NCBI GenBank assembly: GCA_947167105.1
Contig: CAMVGU010000002.1
Location: forward strand, 62,001-126,000
DNA from: an uncultured Selenomonas sp.
GTDB taxonomy: Bacteria; Bacillota; Negativicutes; Selenomonadales; Selenomonadaceae
DNA: 64,000 bases
Reading direction: 5' to 3'
The translations under genes and the position numbers were made by a program. Every line of letters begins with the position of its first letter. Within the stretch, counting starts at the first letter, position 1. Below are positions 43,902-53,340 of the stretch, one piece after another. A model generated the notes under the pieces. The model ran no database searches. It was not told where the DNA came from and was given only the letters and a program-made list of their open reading frames with translations.

Positions 43902-44348
43902 TTACTTGCCGATATCCAGCACCTTAGTCACCATGGACTTGGCCGCCTGGATGCTGGTCACGTTGGCCTCATAGGCCCGGGATGCCGTAATCATATCCAC
44001 CATTTCCGCCACCACATTCACATTGGGGCGCTCCACATAGCCGTCGGCATTGGCATCGGGATGGCCGGGGTCATAGACCAGGGGCCCCTGCTCATCATCA
44101 TCACGGATGCCGATGGCACGCACGCCCTGTCCGGCCTGCAGCTTATTCACCGAGCGATCCAGGAAGCTCTGGAAATCATGCCTGCCCTTCTCCCTGGGCT
44201 CAAAGATGACATAGCGGCGGTGATAGGCACCGCCCTCCTCCGTACGGGTGGTATTGGCATTGGCAATATTATTGGAAATGACATCCATGCGCAGCCGCTC
44301 CGCCGTCAGGCCGGAAGCCGCCGCATCAATGCCCAGAAACATGCTCAT
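43902..44348 (-). CDS. flgC: Flagellar basal-body rod protein FlgC
   Basis: A 148-residue rod protein: an N-terminal block (AASGLTAERLRMDVISNNIA) and a C-terminal block with PNVNVVAEMVDMITASRAYE, the standard rod/hook signatures. It is a component of the proximal rod. Confidence 0.95.
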   Translation of the reverse strand: MSMFLGIDAAASGLTAERLRMDVISNNIANANTTRTEEGGAYHRRYVIFEPREKGRHDFQSFLDRSVNKLQAGQGVRAIGIRDDDEQGPLVYDPGHPDANADGYVERPNVNVVAEMVDMITASRAYEANVTSIQAAKSMVTKVLDIGK

Positions 44349-44380
44349 ATCTATCCCTCTGACTTTCTTTCATGCCAGGA

Positions 44381-44806
44381 TTAGCTCTGACCGCCGCTGG
44401 TGATCACGTTCTTCAGCTTCGTCACATAGCCGCCCAGTTGCGTTGCCAGTGCATTGTAATACAACTGGTTTTTGGCCATGCTGGCCATTTCCGCATCAAT
44501 ATCCACATTGTTGTGATCCACCCGCATGGTGATCGTATCATCCAGCTCGATCTGGGCCCATGCCTTGGAAAATTCCTTCATGGGCAGGTGCCGATCATGG
44601 GTGCGTACCATATTCAGCTTACCCTTGGGCTCATCCAGGTGCAGTTCCTTGGCCAGAAGATCCTCAAAATTTACCACGCTGCGCTTGAACCACGGCGTAT
44701 TCACATTGGCAATATTATCGCTGATGACCTCATGTCTGAGGGTGGCTGCCGCCAGCCCCCGGGAAAGATAATCCATATTGGATGAATTTACTATCTGTTC
44801 CAGCAT
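44381..44806 (-). CDS. flgB: Flagellar basal-body rod protein FlgB
   Basis: A 141-residue rod protein with RGLAAATLRHEVISDNIANV near the start and VDIDAEMASMAKNQLYYNAL near the end. As the first gene of the motility cluster it follows a 106-base gap after the DUF4127 gene. A TAGAAT -10-like hexamer is visible there but no clear -35, so the promoter is uncertain. Confidence 0.95.
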   Translation of the reverse strand: MLEQIVNSSNMDYLSRGLAAATLRHEVISDNIANVNTPWFKRSVVNFEDLLAKELHLDEPKGKLNMVRTHDRHLPMKEFSKAWAQIELDDTITMRVDHNNVDIDAEMASMAKNQLYYNALATQLGGYVTKLKNVITSGGQS

Positions 44807-44912
44807 GCCAGGCCCACATCCTTTCCGGGCACACTCCGTCCCTATTTTTCAGTTATCTTATGGTTAAATTCTACACAAGCCCCGCATATCCTGCCCGGCC
44901 TGCTGATTTTTT

Positions 44913-46550
44913 TCAATGCTTAAAGTAGGATGCCGTATCAAAGGCAGCGCCATGCCTTACATCAGACTCAAACATGCGATTCCAGGGAAAGGTCACATAA
45001 ATCTCCTCCAGGCTCTTATAGGGCGGCAGATTACGCTGCACAAAGCGCTGCAGGAGCTGCGAGGCCCGATTGGATACATAAGTCTTTTTCGTGCCCAGGC
45101 TGCCATACACCCCATCCCCCCGCAGCCAGGTAAGCTGGCGGGCCACGGTGTTGCGTATATTGGCCTGGTAGGCCCAGTCATCCAGATAGCGGGTAAGCAA
45201 AAGCTCCCCTACCGACTTCTCCGTCATATAGGGTGCCAGCATGCCGATCCCCAGCACAAAGCCTGTGCTGTTGGTGGGTGTGTTCCAGCCTGCGTAGGCC
45301 CGCAGCTTAAAGAGCAGCCCCCGCTCCTTAAGGGCTTCCAGCAGGGCATTGTCTGCGCCGTTGGCATAGGCGATATCGGCAATCCCCACGGGATAGCCCT
45401 TGGCCACATAATCCGAGACAATATCGGTGAAATAGGCAGTCCCCTCCCTGGGTGTGCCGTTATTGGCCCTGTCGTTGGCCTCGTAGGTGCGCCCGTTGGG
45501 ATTCGTATTGACGGCCAGCACAAAGTCCGCCCCTGCAGGGGAGGCCGCCATCTTGCCCCCTGCCGCAGCCACCGCCGACTCCACCGACCTTTTGATAGGC
45601 TCATCGGAGTAAGCCGGCACCGTGCGCTCCCCCTTGCCCCAGTTATAGCGCACGAAAACCAGGGGCGTCTCCTGCCGCATCTCATTGACCGCCCGGGCCA
45701 GCATCAGCACGCCTATCTCATCTATGCCGGCCAGTGCCTGGAAGCGGCCTGCGTCCAGATCCCTGCCTGCCTTGGCCAGATGGCGGCTCTCCATATGGGT
45801 CTGGGAGTAGGGGGCATTGTCATCCCGGCCCAGGGCCAGATAGTCGAAGGTATTCTGGCGCGTCAGCTCAATCAGACGCTGATTGGCGGCAAAATTCTTG
45901 GCCCGGCGTTCCAGCCAGTCCTTCAGGTCTTTCTTCGGTATCAGTTCCTGCAGAAAAGCGTATTCCTTCTGCTCCCGGCGGGTCAGGCCCTCCACTTCCT
46001 GCTTATCGGAAAGCTCCGTATAGCGGAAGATGTCGGAGCCGTAGCTGTCGTAGTAAGCAGGCTCCATATGACCGGAAGCCTCCCCCGAGCGGGGGGTCCG
46101 CATAATGGAGCTGAACACGTAGAGCTGCAACTCAGGGTGCTCCGTGCGGAACTGCCTGAACCTGTCTGCCCTGGCAATTATTTCCTTCTCGGAGTAATTA
46201 TGCTTGCGGGAGCCCACCAGGCTGCCGTACAGCAGGGAATCCGAGGATATGACCGCGGCCTCCGCGCCTTCGGCATTTGTCTCCAGCCACTGCCAGAGCC
46301 GCTCCGGCTGCCCCAGATTATCCCGGCTCCCCAGGATCTCATCCGGCGGCACCACCACCTCATAGCCCAGCTTCTCTGCCACCTCCGCCGTCTGCTTATC
46401 GGAAATGGGCCTGTTGTCATGGGGAACATAAATAATCCTCGGCACCACCGGCTCCTTCCTGTGCCGCGCCTGTGCCTGTGGCGCAGGCAACAGGCACAGG
46501 CAGCAGGCCAGCACGGCTATGGCTGCCTTACCCTTAACGAACACTTGCAT
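44913..46550 (-). CDS. DUF4127 family exported protein
   Basis: A 545-residue protein with an N-terminal signal peptide (AAIAVLACCLCLLPAPQAQA). The DUF4127 signature follows: IIYVPHDNRPISDKQ, SSDSLLYGSLVGSR, and YLALGRDDNAPYSQ. The enzymatic role of the family is not established. The start at 46550 overlaps the upstream gene by 17 bases, so the two are coupled. It lies just upstream of the motility cluster, but nothing links it functionally to motility. Confidence 0.85.
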   Translation of the reverse strand: MQVFVKGKAAIAVLACCLCLLPAPQAQARHRKEPVVPRIIYVPHDNRPISDKQTAEVAEKLGYEVVVPPDEILGSRDNLGQPERLWQWLETNAEGAEAAVISSDSLLYGSLVGSRKHNYSEKEIIARADRFRQFRTEHPELQLYVFSSIMRTPRSGEASGHMEPAYYDSYGSDIFRYTELSDKQEVEGLTRREQKEYAFLQELIPKKDLKDWLERRAKNFAANQRLIELTRQNTFDYLALGRDDNAPYSQTHMESRHLAKAGRDLDAGRFQALAGIDEIGVLMLARAVNEMRQETPLVFVRYNWGKGERTVPAYSDEPIKRSVESAVAAAGGKMAASPAGADFVLAVNTNPNGRTYEANDRANNGTPREGTAYFTDIVSDYVAKGYPVGIADIAYANGADNALLEALKERGLLFKLRAYAGWNTPTNSTGFVLGIGMLAPYMTEKSVGELLLTRYLDDWAYQANIRNTVARQLTWLRGDGVYGSLGTKKTYVSNRASQLLQRFVQRNLPPYKSLEEIYVTFPWNRMFESDVRHGAAFDTASYFKH

Positions 46551-47244
46551 CCCTATCCTTATCCCTGCCTTGCAGCACCGCACGCAATCCCTCTTTTACC
46601 TTGTCCGACACGTGCAGATCTGTCTCAAATTCGATGCCGCCTTCCTTCGGCGTCGCGCCCTTGATTTCCAGCATATTCAGCAGCCGCTGTCCCTGGTATT
46701 CCGTCTGTCCGAACTTTGAATTTGCCAGCACCTGGCTGCAATCTATGCGTACATCATTATGCTTTATCTCCAGGGGCAGCGCCTCGGAAATCTGGATATC
46801 CCCCACCATGCGCTCCACCATGGACAGGGAAACCAGGGAAAAGAGCCAGGAATTCAGCCCGTGCCCCGGCCAGCTCTTGCTGGTCACATGGTAGACCACA
46901 TAGCTCTCGTCCCCCCGGTGCACGAATTCCTTGATTTTCCCCTTGAGGGTCAGCCTCTCCTTTTCCGTCTCCCCCCGGATTTCCAGCCTGCCGTTCTTGT
47001 ATGATTTCAGGGTCAGCTTTTTGAGCTGCTGCCCTGGGTCTGCCGCCAGGCGCCGCTCTATAGCCTCATTCAGTACCTCATCCGGCACAAAGAGCTTGCC
47101 CTGGCTGATCTCCGCCAGGGTTTCCCTGCTCCAGGTTTCCCGCAGCACCTTGAGGGCAGGGCCGTAGTCCTGCACCTTCTCCTTGATTTCCGCCCAGTCG
47201 ATGTTCTGTATTTTCTCCAGCCAGCCGGCCGGCAAATCTATCAC
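46534..47244 (-). CDS. Uncharacterised protein, possible lipid-binding DUF2993-like fold
   Basis: A 236-residue protein with no signal peptide. Its body alternates beta-rich segments (LKKLTLKSYKNGRLEIRGET, LTLKGKIKEFVH) around a hydrophobic centre (LNSWLFSLVSLSMVERMVG). The layout faintly resembles the DUF2993/LmeA group, but no motif secures this. It lies five bases after the DUF2225 gene and overlaps the DUF4127 gene, forming a three-gene unit. Confidence 0.6.
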   Translation of the reverse strand: MIDLPAGWLEKIQNIDWAEIKEKVQDYGPALKVLRETWSRETLAEISQGKLFVPDEVLNEAIERRLAADPGQQLKKLTLKSYKNGRLEIRGETEKERLTLKGKIKEFVHRGDESYVVYHVTSKSWPGHGLNSWLFSLVSLSMVERMVGDIQISEALPLEIKHNDVRIDCSQVLANSKFGQTEYQGQRLLNMLEIKGATPKEGGIEFETDLHVSDKVKEGLRAVLQGRDKDRDASVR

Positions 47245-47249
47245 CGCTG

Positions 47250-47933
47250 TTACTCCCCTTCCCCTTTTTCCTCCCTGATGGTCTGCCAGAGATCCCGGGC
47301 TTTCTCGAAGGTCTTCTTGTCATTCGTGCGTATATTTTGGTCGCCTATGATGCGGGACAGATACTGCCCGCTCTTCTCGAAATCACCCATGCGGTAGTAA
47401 ATGGCACCGATCAGGTACATGCAGATGGCATCACTCATGCCGCTCTGGGGGTAATTCTCCGTCATCAGGGATTTATCGTAGAGCTCCGCCGCCTTGGCCA
47501 GCATCTCATTTTCCTTGGTCTGCTCCTCCGCCTCCCGGTAGACCCAGGCCAGGGCCAGGTACAGCCCCGCCCGCCGGTGCAGGGTGGCCTCGGACATCTC
47601 CGCGTAGAAGATTGCCAGCTTGTAGGCAGCCACAGCCTCCGCCGTGCCCCTTTCCTCGGCAAATTCCAGGGCCAGCTTCCTGCCCTTCAGGAATTCCGCT
47701 ATCTTCTCTTTAGTCCTGGCCGGCATGGGGGCGGTGAAAACCTTCTCCTCCGCCGCAAAGCCGCAGTGCTCGCAGAACCACACTTTATAGAGGTAGGGAT
47801 TGACCCCCTTATAGTGTACGCAGAAATCCTCGTCCGTCTTCAGGGTCGTCAGCCGCGCCTTCATCTTGACAACATGCGTATTTTCCCCGCAAACCGGGCA
47901 CGGCTTCTCAACTGTGAACGTGAACTCACCCAT
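47250..47933 (-). CDS. DUF2225 zinc-ribbon/TPR protein
   Basis: A 227-residue DUF2225 protein. CPVCGENT (about 12-19) and FCEHCGFAA (about 53-61) form two Cys-x-x-Cys knuckles that probably bind zinc. A helical TPR-like domain follows (about 80-215), with YRMGDFEKSGQYLSRIIGD. The function of the family is unknown. It is the first gene of the unit reading toward the DUF4127 gene. Confidence 0.8.
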   Translation of the reverse strand: MGEFTFTVEKPCPVCGENTHVVKMKARLTTLKTDEDFCVHYKGVNPYLYKVWFCEHCGFAAEEKVFTAPMPARTKEKIAEFLKGRKLALEFAEERGTAEAVAAYKLAIFYAEMSEATLHRRAGLYLALAWVYREAEEQTKENEMLAKAAELYDKSLMTENYPQSGMSDAICMYLIGAIYYRMGDFEKSGQYLSRIIGDQNIRTNDKKTFEKARDLWQTIREEKGEGE

Positions 47934-48084
47934 GGTACTTCCTCCTTAAGGCAGACACAATACATTCTTTATGATATCACATAATCCCCTGAAAATAAAT
48001 GAAAACTATTTACAAAAAACCGCGCTTCATTTCCCAGTGAACTGAAATAAAGCTCCACAAACTCCGCGCCCAGGGATGGGCGCT

Positions 48085-48164
48085 GCCGCCCTCGTTCTCC
48101 AGGGAAGGGAACAAGGGCGGCGGTTTTCTTTGGTTACTTTCTTTGTCCACACAAAGAAAGTAAC
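48085..48164. repeat. Double-hairpin palindromic repeat
   Basis: Two dyads lie side by side. The first is GCCGCCCTCGTTC / GGGAACAAGGGCGGC (48085-48121). The second is a perfect 14-bp inverted repeat GTTACTTTCTTTGT-CCAC-ACAAAGAAAGTAAC (48133-48164). The region between the glycogen operon and the DUF2225 gene holds this and a terminator but no gene. The element looks like a mobile palindromic (REP/MITE-like) unit. Confidence 0.65.
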
Positions 48165-48207
48165 ACCACAAACCTTGCCCGTTAGCGAAAAAATCTTCAG
48201 CGCGCAC

Positions 48208-48236
48208 AAAAAAGAGAGCCGCTTTCAAAGCAGCTC
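48208..48236 (-). terminator. Terminator of the glycogen operon
   Basis: The minus strand reads GAGCTGCTTT-G-AAAGCGGCTC followed by TCTTTTTT. The 10-bp stem, with one G-U pair, lies just after the stop of the GH13-GH77 gene. Confidence 0.8.
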
Positions 48237-48244
48237 CCCTCCAT

Positions 48245-51200
48245 TCACTTCAGTCTGCCGTTATTCTCGCAGAGTTCCCTCAGCTTGCCTGCATCCACTT
48301 CCAGCAGGTAATCGGGCTTCAGGCACCATTTCCAGTTGAAGCCCACCGTGCCGGGAGTATTCATGCGGCAGCGCTCATCCAGCGCCAAAAGATCCTGCAT
48401 GGGCGTGACCACCAGGCGGGCATTCGTCCCGTAGGCGAAATCCACCAGGCGCTTGCAGACATCCCTGGGCCGTGCCGTATCAGCCCGCACCAGCCCCGCC
48501 AGGGCGGCCTTGGTAACATCGTCTATATCCTTCGTATACCAGCCCACGGTGGTATTGTTGTCATGGGTGCCGGTGTAGACAATGCTGTTCTCCGGCGCCA
48601 CAAAGCCGAAGCGCCCCTGCTCATTGAAGTGCAGCGTAAAATGCAGCACCTTCATGCCGGGGAAGCCGCAGGCATCCCTGAGCTCCTCAACCGCATCTGT
48701 GATGATGCCCAAGTCCTCTGCCACAATGGGCGTATCCCCCAGGGCTTCCCTGAGCTGGTCGAAAAATTCCTTGCCCGGCCCCGGCATCCAGCGTCCGTTG
48801 ATGGCCGTCTCCGCCTTGCCGTCCACCTCCCAGTAGGACTCGAAGGCGCGGAAATGGTCGATGCGCACCACATCCACCAGCTCGTAGAGCTTCTTGAAGC
48901 GGCTCTTCCACCAGCCGTAGCCCTCCTCCTTCATGGCCTGCCAGTCGTACTGGGGGTTGCCCCAGAGCTGGCCCGTGGCGCTGAAGTAATCGGGCGGTAC
49001 CCCCGCCACAGTACGGGGCGTGCAGTCCGGGCACAGGTCAAAGAGCCCCTGATTGGCCCAGACATCCGCGCTGTCATGGGAAATGAAGATGGGCATATCC
49101 CCCAGAATGGAGATGCCGTGGGCACCCGCATAGTCATGGAGCTTCTTCCACTGCTTATGGAAGAGGTACTGCATGAATTTTTCCAGCTCGATGCCGTCCT
49201 TCAGCCGCTCGGAGAGGGCCTTCAGGGTTCTGGGCTCCCGGCGCTTGATGTTGGCCGGCCACTCAGTCCAGGCCGTGCCGCGCCGGTCACGCTTATAGGC
49301 CATGAACAGGGCATAATCCTCCAGCCAGTAAGCCTCCTTGTCACAGAAGGCCACATAATTCCCGTATTCCTCGCAGCGCTGGCCGATGACCTCCCGCTGG
49401 AATTTCTGGAAGGCTTTCTTCAGGCACTTGCGCTTGAAATTGATCACCCGCTCAAAATCCACGAAGGAGCCGCTGCCCGCATAGGGCATATGGGCCTCGC
49501 TGGCCGTGATCCACTTCTTTTCAATCAGCTCGTCAATGTCGATCAGCAAAGGGTTCCCCGCAAAGGCGGAGGGGGACTGGTAAGGCGAATAGCCGAAGCC
49601 CACCGGCCCCAGGGGCAGTATCTGCCAGACCGACTGCCCTGCCTTCTGCAGGAAATCCACGAACTTGTAGGCTTCCTTGCCCAGGTCGCCGATGCCGTAC
49701 TTGGAGGGCAGGGAAGTGGGATGCAGCAGGACACCTGCCTGATGGTCGAAATGGGCCTTCTGCTTCTGATGCTGCAGCAGGATTCCCTGCAAAGGCCCCA
49801 GCTTCAGGTTCAGGCGGCCCCGCTGCACCTGGTACTCTTTCCGCTCCGCGCCCTCTGGGGCAGGCAGCACATCCCGGAACAGCCCGTCCGCGAAATCGCT
49901 GACATCGAAGGAGAAGGAGCGCTCCTCCGAGCGGCTCCGGTTGAAGGCGGCTATAAATATCTCATTCTTCGCCTTCTCCCCGAACACATCCTTGCCGCTG
50001 CGCACCAGGCGGGCATAGGCCAGCACATCCCCCTCCGCATACAGGGGCAGGATTTCGCCGGTCTGCAGGGCCGTGTGCTCATTGCGCAGATGGATAACAT
50101 GCTCATAAAAGCTGCGCAGGGACACGTCTCCCCCCTCCCACTTGTAGGGGCGGCGGTTGGTGGGGTCCTTGAAGCCCTCCATGCCCAGCTCGTCGCCGTA
50201 ATACACGCAGGGCACGCCGGGATAGGTCATCTGGAACAGGGCCGCCAGCATCAGGCGTGCCTTGCCCAGCTTGTAGTGCTCCGGGTCCAGCTTGGAGCGT
50301 ACCTGGTCGATAGCCGGCATCCCATCATAGTAGGCGGCCTCCCCCAAAAGGGTAATGGCCCGTTCCCTGTCATGGCTGCCGATAAGGTTCATCATGGCAT
50401 AGAAATTATGCAGGGGATAATTCTCCCGCAGGCTTTCCAGGCGGCGCATGGATAAATTGGCATCAATATGCCCCATTAAATAGCCCAGCAGAATCTCCCG
50501 GAAGGGGTAGTTCATGGCCGAGTCCATTTCCTGGCCGCACAGATACTCCCTGGGCACGCCGTAGGCCACCTTGTTGGAAGCGTCCTCCCAGACCTCGCCG
50601 ATCATCACGGCCTCCGGGTTCGTCTTCTTCAGCTCCTTGTAGAAGGTCTGGGAAAATTCCTCCGGCAGCTCGTCAATAACATCCAGGCGCCAGCCGCCGA
50701 TGCCCTCCTCCGTCCAGTGATGCAGCACGCTGTCCTTATCACGGATAATGAAATCCATGTAGGAAGGTGTGGTCTCCTTCACATTGGGCAAGGTGTCGAA
50801 ATTCCACCAGCTCTCATAGTCCAGGGGCCAGCTACGGAAATTATACCACTCGCTGTAGGGGGAATTCTGGGACTGAAAGGCCCCCACCGTATCATACTGG
50901 CCCTGTCGGTTGAAATAGCGGCTGTTGCTGCCCGTATGGCTGAAAACGCCGTCAATGATGATGCGGATGCCCTTGGCCTTCGCCGTATCCAGCAGATGAC
51001 GGAAATCCTCGTTGGTGCCCAGGATGGGATCGATCTTGTGGTAATCGCCGGTGTCATAATGATGGTTGCTCTCCGACTCAAAGACCGGGTTCAGGTAGAT
51101 AGCGGAAATCCCCATGCCCTTCAAATAATCCAGCTTGGACTCGATGCCCTTCAGATTGCCGCCGTAGAAATCGTAGGCTATAATCTCCTTGGTATCCGGG

Positions 51201-51733
51201 TCCTTGTAGTAAGCCGGCTCATCATCCCAGGAGGCATGATAGACCGCCCCTTTTTTCGGTATGATCTTATCCCCCAGACGGCAGAAGCGATCCGGGAAAA
51301 TCTGGTACATCACCGCATGCTTGAACCAGTCCGGGGTCTTCGCCCCCTGATTGTAAACCGTAATCTGGTAGGAGGGGGGCACATGGTCATAAACCTCCCC
51401 CCGGCCCCCCAGCATCTCCGGGTTATTGCCGTAATAGGTGGTGCCGTTCACTGCATCCACAATGAAGTAATACCACATAAGGCAGCCCTTCTCGGGCATG
51501 GTCAGCTCTATGCTGTAGAACTTGTTGTCGCTTTCCGGCGGGTCATTGGTGGACAGGGTCAGAAGCTTCTCCCCCACCCGGCTGCGCCAGAGGCGCAACA
51601 GCACATGCCTCACCTGCACCGGAGTGCGAAGCTGCAGCCCCAGCCTTACCTTGGTGCCGGCCTCGGCTGCCCCTACAGTCGAACGAAAATAAATATTCTG
51701 GGAATTGTGCTCGACCTCGTTTCTGTCCAGCAT
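48245..51733 (-). CDS. Bifunctional GH13 alpha-amylase/neopullulanase - GH77 4-alpha-glucanotransferase
   Basis: A 1162-residue fusion. An N-terminal carbohydrate-binding beta-domain (about 1-125, CBM34-like) precedes a GH13 barrel with Asp351 (GWRLDVIDE), Glu380 (MIGEVWEDA) and Asp455 (LIGSHDRE). A C-terminal beta-domain follows, then from about 665 a complete MalQ domain: GVLLHPTSLPSKYGIGDLG, the nucleophile in VVRIDHFRAF, the acid in VAEDLGIITD, and GTHDNNTTVGW. It would debranch or hydrolyse alpha-glucans and disproportionate the oligosaccharides. No signal peptide: cytoplasmic, acting on glycogen. The ATG at 51733 follows GAAGGAG. Last gene of the operon. Confidence 0.9.
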   Translation of the reverse strand: MLDRNEVEHNSQNIYFRSTVGAAEAGTKVRLGLQLRTPVQVRHVLLRLWRSRVGEKLLTLSTNDPPESDNKFYSIELTMPEKGCLMWYYFIVDAVNGTTYYGNNPEMLGGRGEVYDHVPPSYQITVYNQGAKTPDWFKHAVMYQIFPDRFCRLGDKIIPKKGAVYHASWDDEPAYYKDPDTKEIIAYDFYGGNLKGIESKLDYLKGMGISAIYLNPVFESESNHHYDTGDYHKIDPILGTNEDFRHLLDTAKAKGIRIIIDGVFSHTGSNSRYFNRQGQYDTVGAFQSQNSPYSEWYNFRSWPLDYESWWNFDTLPNVKETTPSYMDFIIRDKDSVLHHWTEEGIGGWRLDVIDELPEEFSQTFYKELKKTNPEAVMIGEVWEDASNKVAYGVPREYLCGQEMDSAMNYPFREILLGYLMGHIDANLSMRRLESLRENYPLHNFYAMMNLIGSHDRERAITLLGEAAYYDGMPAIDQVRSKLDPEHYKLGKARLMLAALFQMTYPGVPCVYYGDELGMEGFKDPTNRRPYKWEGGDVSLRSFYEHVIHLRNEHTALQTGEILPLYAEGDVLAYARLVRSGKDVFGEKAKNEIFIAAFNRSRSEERSFSFDVSDFADGLFRDVLPAPEGAERKEYQVQRGRLNLKLGPLQGILLQHQKQKAHFDHQAGVLLHPTSLPSKYGIGDLGKEAYKFVDFLQKAGQSVWQILPLGPVGFGYSPYQSPSAFAGNPLLIDIDELIEKKWITASEAHMPYAGSGSFVDFERVINFKRKCLKKAFQKFQREVIGQRCEEYGNYVAFCDKEAYWLEDYALFMAYKRDRRGTAWTEWPANIKRREPRTLKALSERLKDGIELEKFMQYLFHKQWKKLHDYAGAHGISILGDMPIFISHDSADVWANQGLFDLCPDCTPRTVAGVPPDYFSATGQLWGNPQYDWQAMKEEGYGWWKSRFKKLYELVDVVRIDHFRAFESYWEVDGKAETAINGRWMPGPGKEFFDQLREALGDTPIVAEDLGIITDAVEELRDACGFPGMKVLHFTLHFNEQGRFGFVAPENSIVYTGTHDNNTTVGWYTKDIDDVTKAALAGLVRADTARPRDVCKRLVDFAYGTNARLVVTPMQDLLALDERCRMNTPGTVGFNWKWCLKPDYLLEVDAGKLRELCENNGRLK

Positions 51734-51837
51734 CAAAATCCACTCCTTCTCATCTTCCTTGCATATTTCTTCCCGGCCCCCCAGGGCAGGGGAGAAAAAG
51801 AGCGGCATTAGCCGCTCCCTTTACTCCATATATCCTC

Positions 51838-53274
51838 TTACCTGGCAGTCAGCTTCTCGTAGAGCTGCTTGTACTCCTTGGCGGATTCGGCCCAGGAATA
51901 ATCTGAGCGCATGGCGTTGTCCACGATCTGGCGCCATTCCTCCGGATTCTCATAGGCCGACAGGGCCCGCTTCAGGGAATACATCATCTCATGGGCATTG
52001 TAATCATTGAACACGAAGCCGTTGCCTTCCTTGGAATACTTGTCATAGGGATGCACCGTATCCTTCAGGCCGCCGGTGGCGCGCACCACCGGGATGGCAC
52101 CATAGCGCAGGGCAATCAGCTGCCCGATGCCGCAGGGCTCGTAATTGGACGGCATCAGGAAGATATCGGCTGCCGCGTAAATGCGCTGGGCCAGCTGGTT
52201 CGAGAAGTAGATATTCGTAGAGACCTTGGTGGGGAAGCGCCAGGCCAGTCCCTTGAACCAGTCCTCATACACCTTGTCGCCGGTGCCCAGCATCACGAAC
52301 TGGATATCCTCATGCTGCAAAATCTCATCCATCATGCGCACGATAAGATCCATGCCCTTCGCCGCCACCAGGCGGGAGACCAGGGCCACCATGGGCACCC
52401 GGCGCCTGTTGGGCAGGCCCAGGAAATTCTGCAGCTCCGTCTTGTTGTCCGCCTTGCGGGAAGGATCGTCAGCGTCATAGGTCTCGAAGATATTCTTGTC
52501 CGTGCGGGGGTTGTAGGTATCATAATCCAGCCCGTTCACGATGCCGAAAATCGTATCGCTGCGGCTGCGCAGGAGGCCGTCCAGATGCTCGCCGAAATAC
52601 TCGTACTGGATTTCCTGGGCATAACTCTTGGAGACTGTCGTAATGTAGTCGGCATAGATAATGCCGCCCTTCATGTAGTTCACGGCATCGTAGAACTCCA
52701 GATCCCCGTTGTTGAAGTACTTCCAGTCCAGACCCAGCACATCGCTCATGACATCCTTGGGGAACACGCCCTGATACTTCAGGTTGTGGATGGTGTAGAT
52801 GGTCTTGATGTTCTGATAGCGCTCGTCTTCCATGTGCTCCAGCTTCAGGAACACGCTGACCAGGCCAGCGTGCCAGTCATTCATATGAATGACATCCGGC
52901 CAGAAGTCCATGGCAGGCAGCAGGTTCAGCACGGCACGGCAGAAGAAGGAGAAGCGCTCCGCATCATCGTCATAGCCGTAGAAGCCCTCACGATCATAAT
53001 ATTCCTGGTTATCGACGAAATAATAGGTGACGCCCTCATATTCCAGTTTATCAAGGCCCACGAACTTCTCCCGCCAGGAAACATTCAGGGTGCCGTCATA
53101 GACATGCTCCATCTTTTCCTTGAAGCCCTGATCGATTTTGCCAAACTTCGGCATGATAACCCGTATGTCCACATCCTCAAACCGCAAAGCCTTCGGCAGC
53201 GAGCCGGCTACATCAGCCAATCCGCCGGTCTTGCAAAACGGTACGGCCTCTGATGCTACATAAAGAACTTTCAT
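51838..53274 (-). CDS. glgA: Glycogen synthase GlgA
   Basis: A 478-residue GT5 ADP-glucose-dependent glycogen synthase. It opens MKVLYVASEAVPFCKTGGLADV with the ADP-glucose-binding KTGGL, has INDWH-like HMNDWHAGLV, and near the C-terminus PSNYEPCGIGQLIALRYG with the E-x7-E type catalytic region. It elongates glycogen. It lies between glgP and the GH13-GH77 fusion. AAAGGGGG precedes the ATG. Confidence 0.95.
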   Translation of the reverse strand: MKVLYVASEAVPFCKTGGLADVAGSLPKALRFEDVDIRVIMPKFGKIDQGFKEKMEHVYDGTLNVSWREKFVGLDKLEYEGVTYYFVDNQEYYDREGFYGYDDDAERFSFFCRAVLNLLPAMDFWPDVIHMNDWHAGLVSVFLKLEHMEDERYQNIKTIYTIHNLKYQGVFPKDVMSDVLGLDWKYFNNGDLEFYDAVNYMKGGIIYADYITTVSKSYAQEIQYEYFGEHLDGLLRSRSDTIFGIVNGLDYDTYNPRTDKNIFETYDADDPSRKADNKTELQNFLGLPNRRRVPMVALVSRLVAAKGMDLIVRMMDEILQHEDIQFVMLGTGDKVYEDWFKGLAWRFPTKVSTNIYFSNQLAQRIYAAADIFLMPSNYEPCGIGQLIALRYGAIPVVRATGGLKDTVHPYDKYSKEGNGFVFNDYNAHEMMYSLKRALSAYENPEEWRQIVDNAMRSDYSWAESAKEYKQLYEKLTAR

Positions 53275-53340
53275 GCTCTGAATCCCCCTTTGTTGACTGT
53301 GACAGAATACTAAGCAAAACCCATAGACGCTGCTGCCTGC

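Noticed and set aside
44807..44912. Sigma-28 or sigma-A promoter for flgB
   Set aside because: A TAGAAT hexamer is visible but no acceptable partner at 16-18 bases, and no TAAA/GCCGATAA pair was found.
48010..48228. 72-codon minus-strand frame
   Set aside because: It spans a palindromic repeat and a terminator, has no ribosome site, and its peptide is of the kind produced by intergenic repeats.
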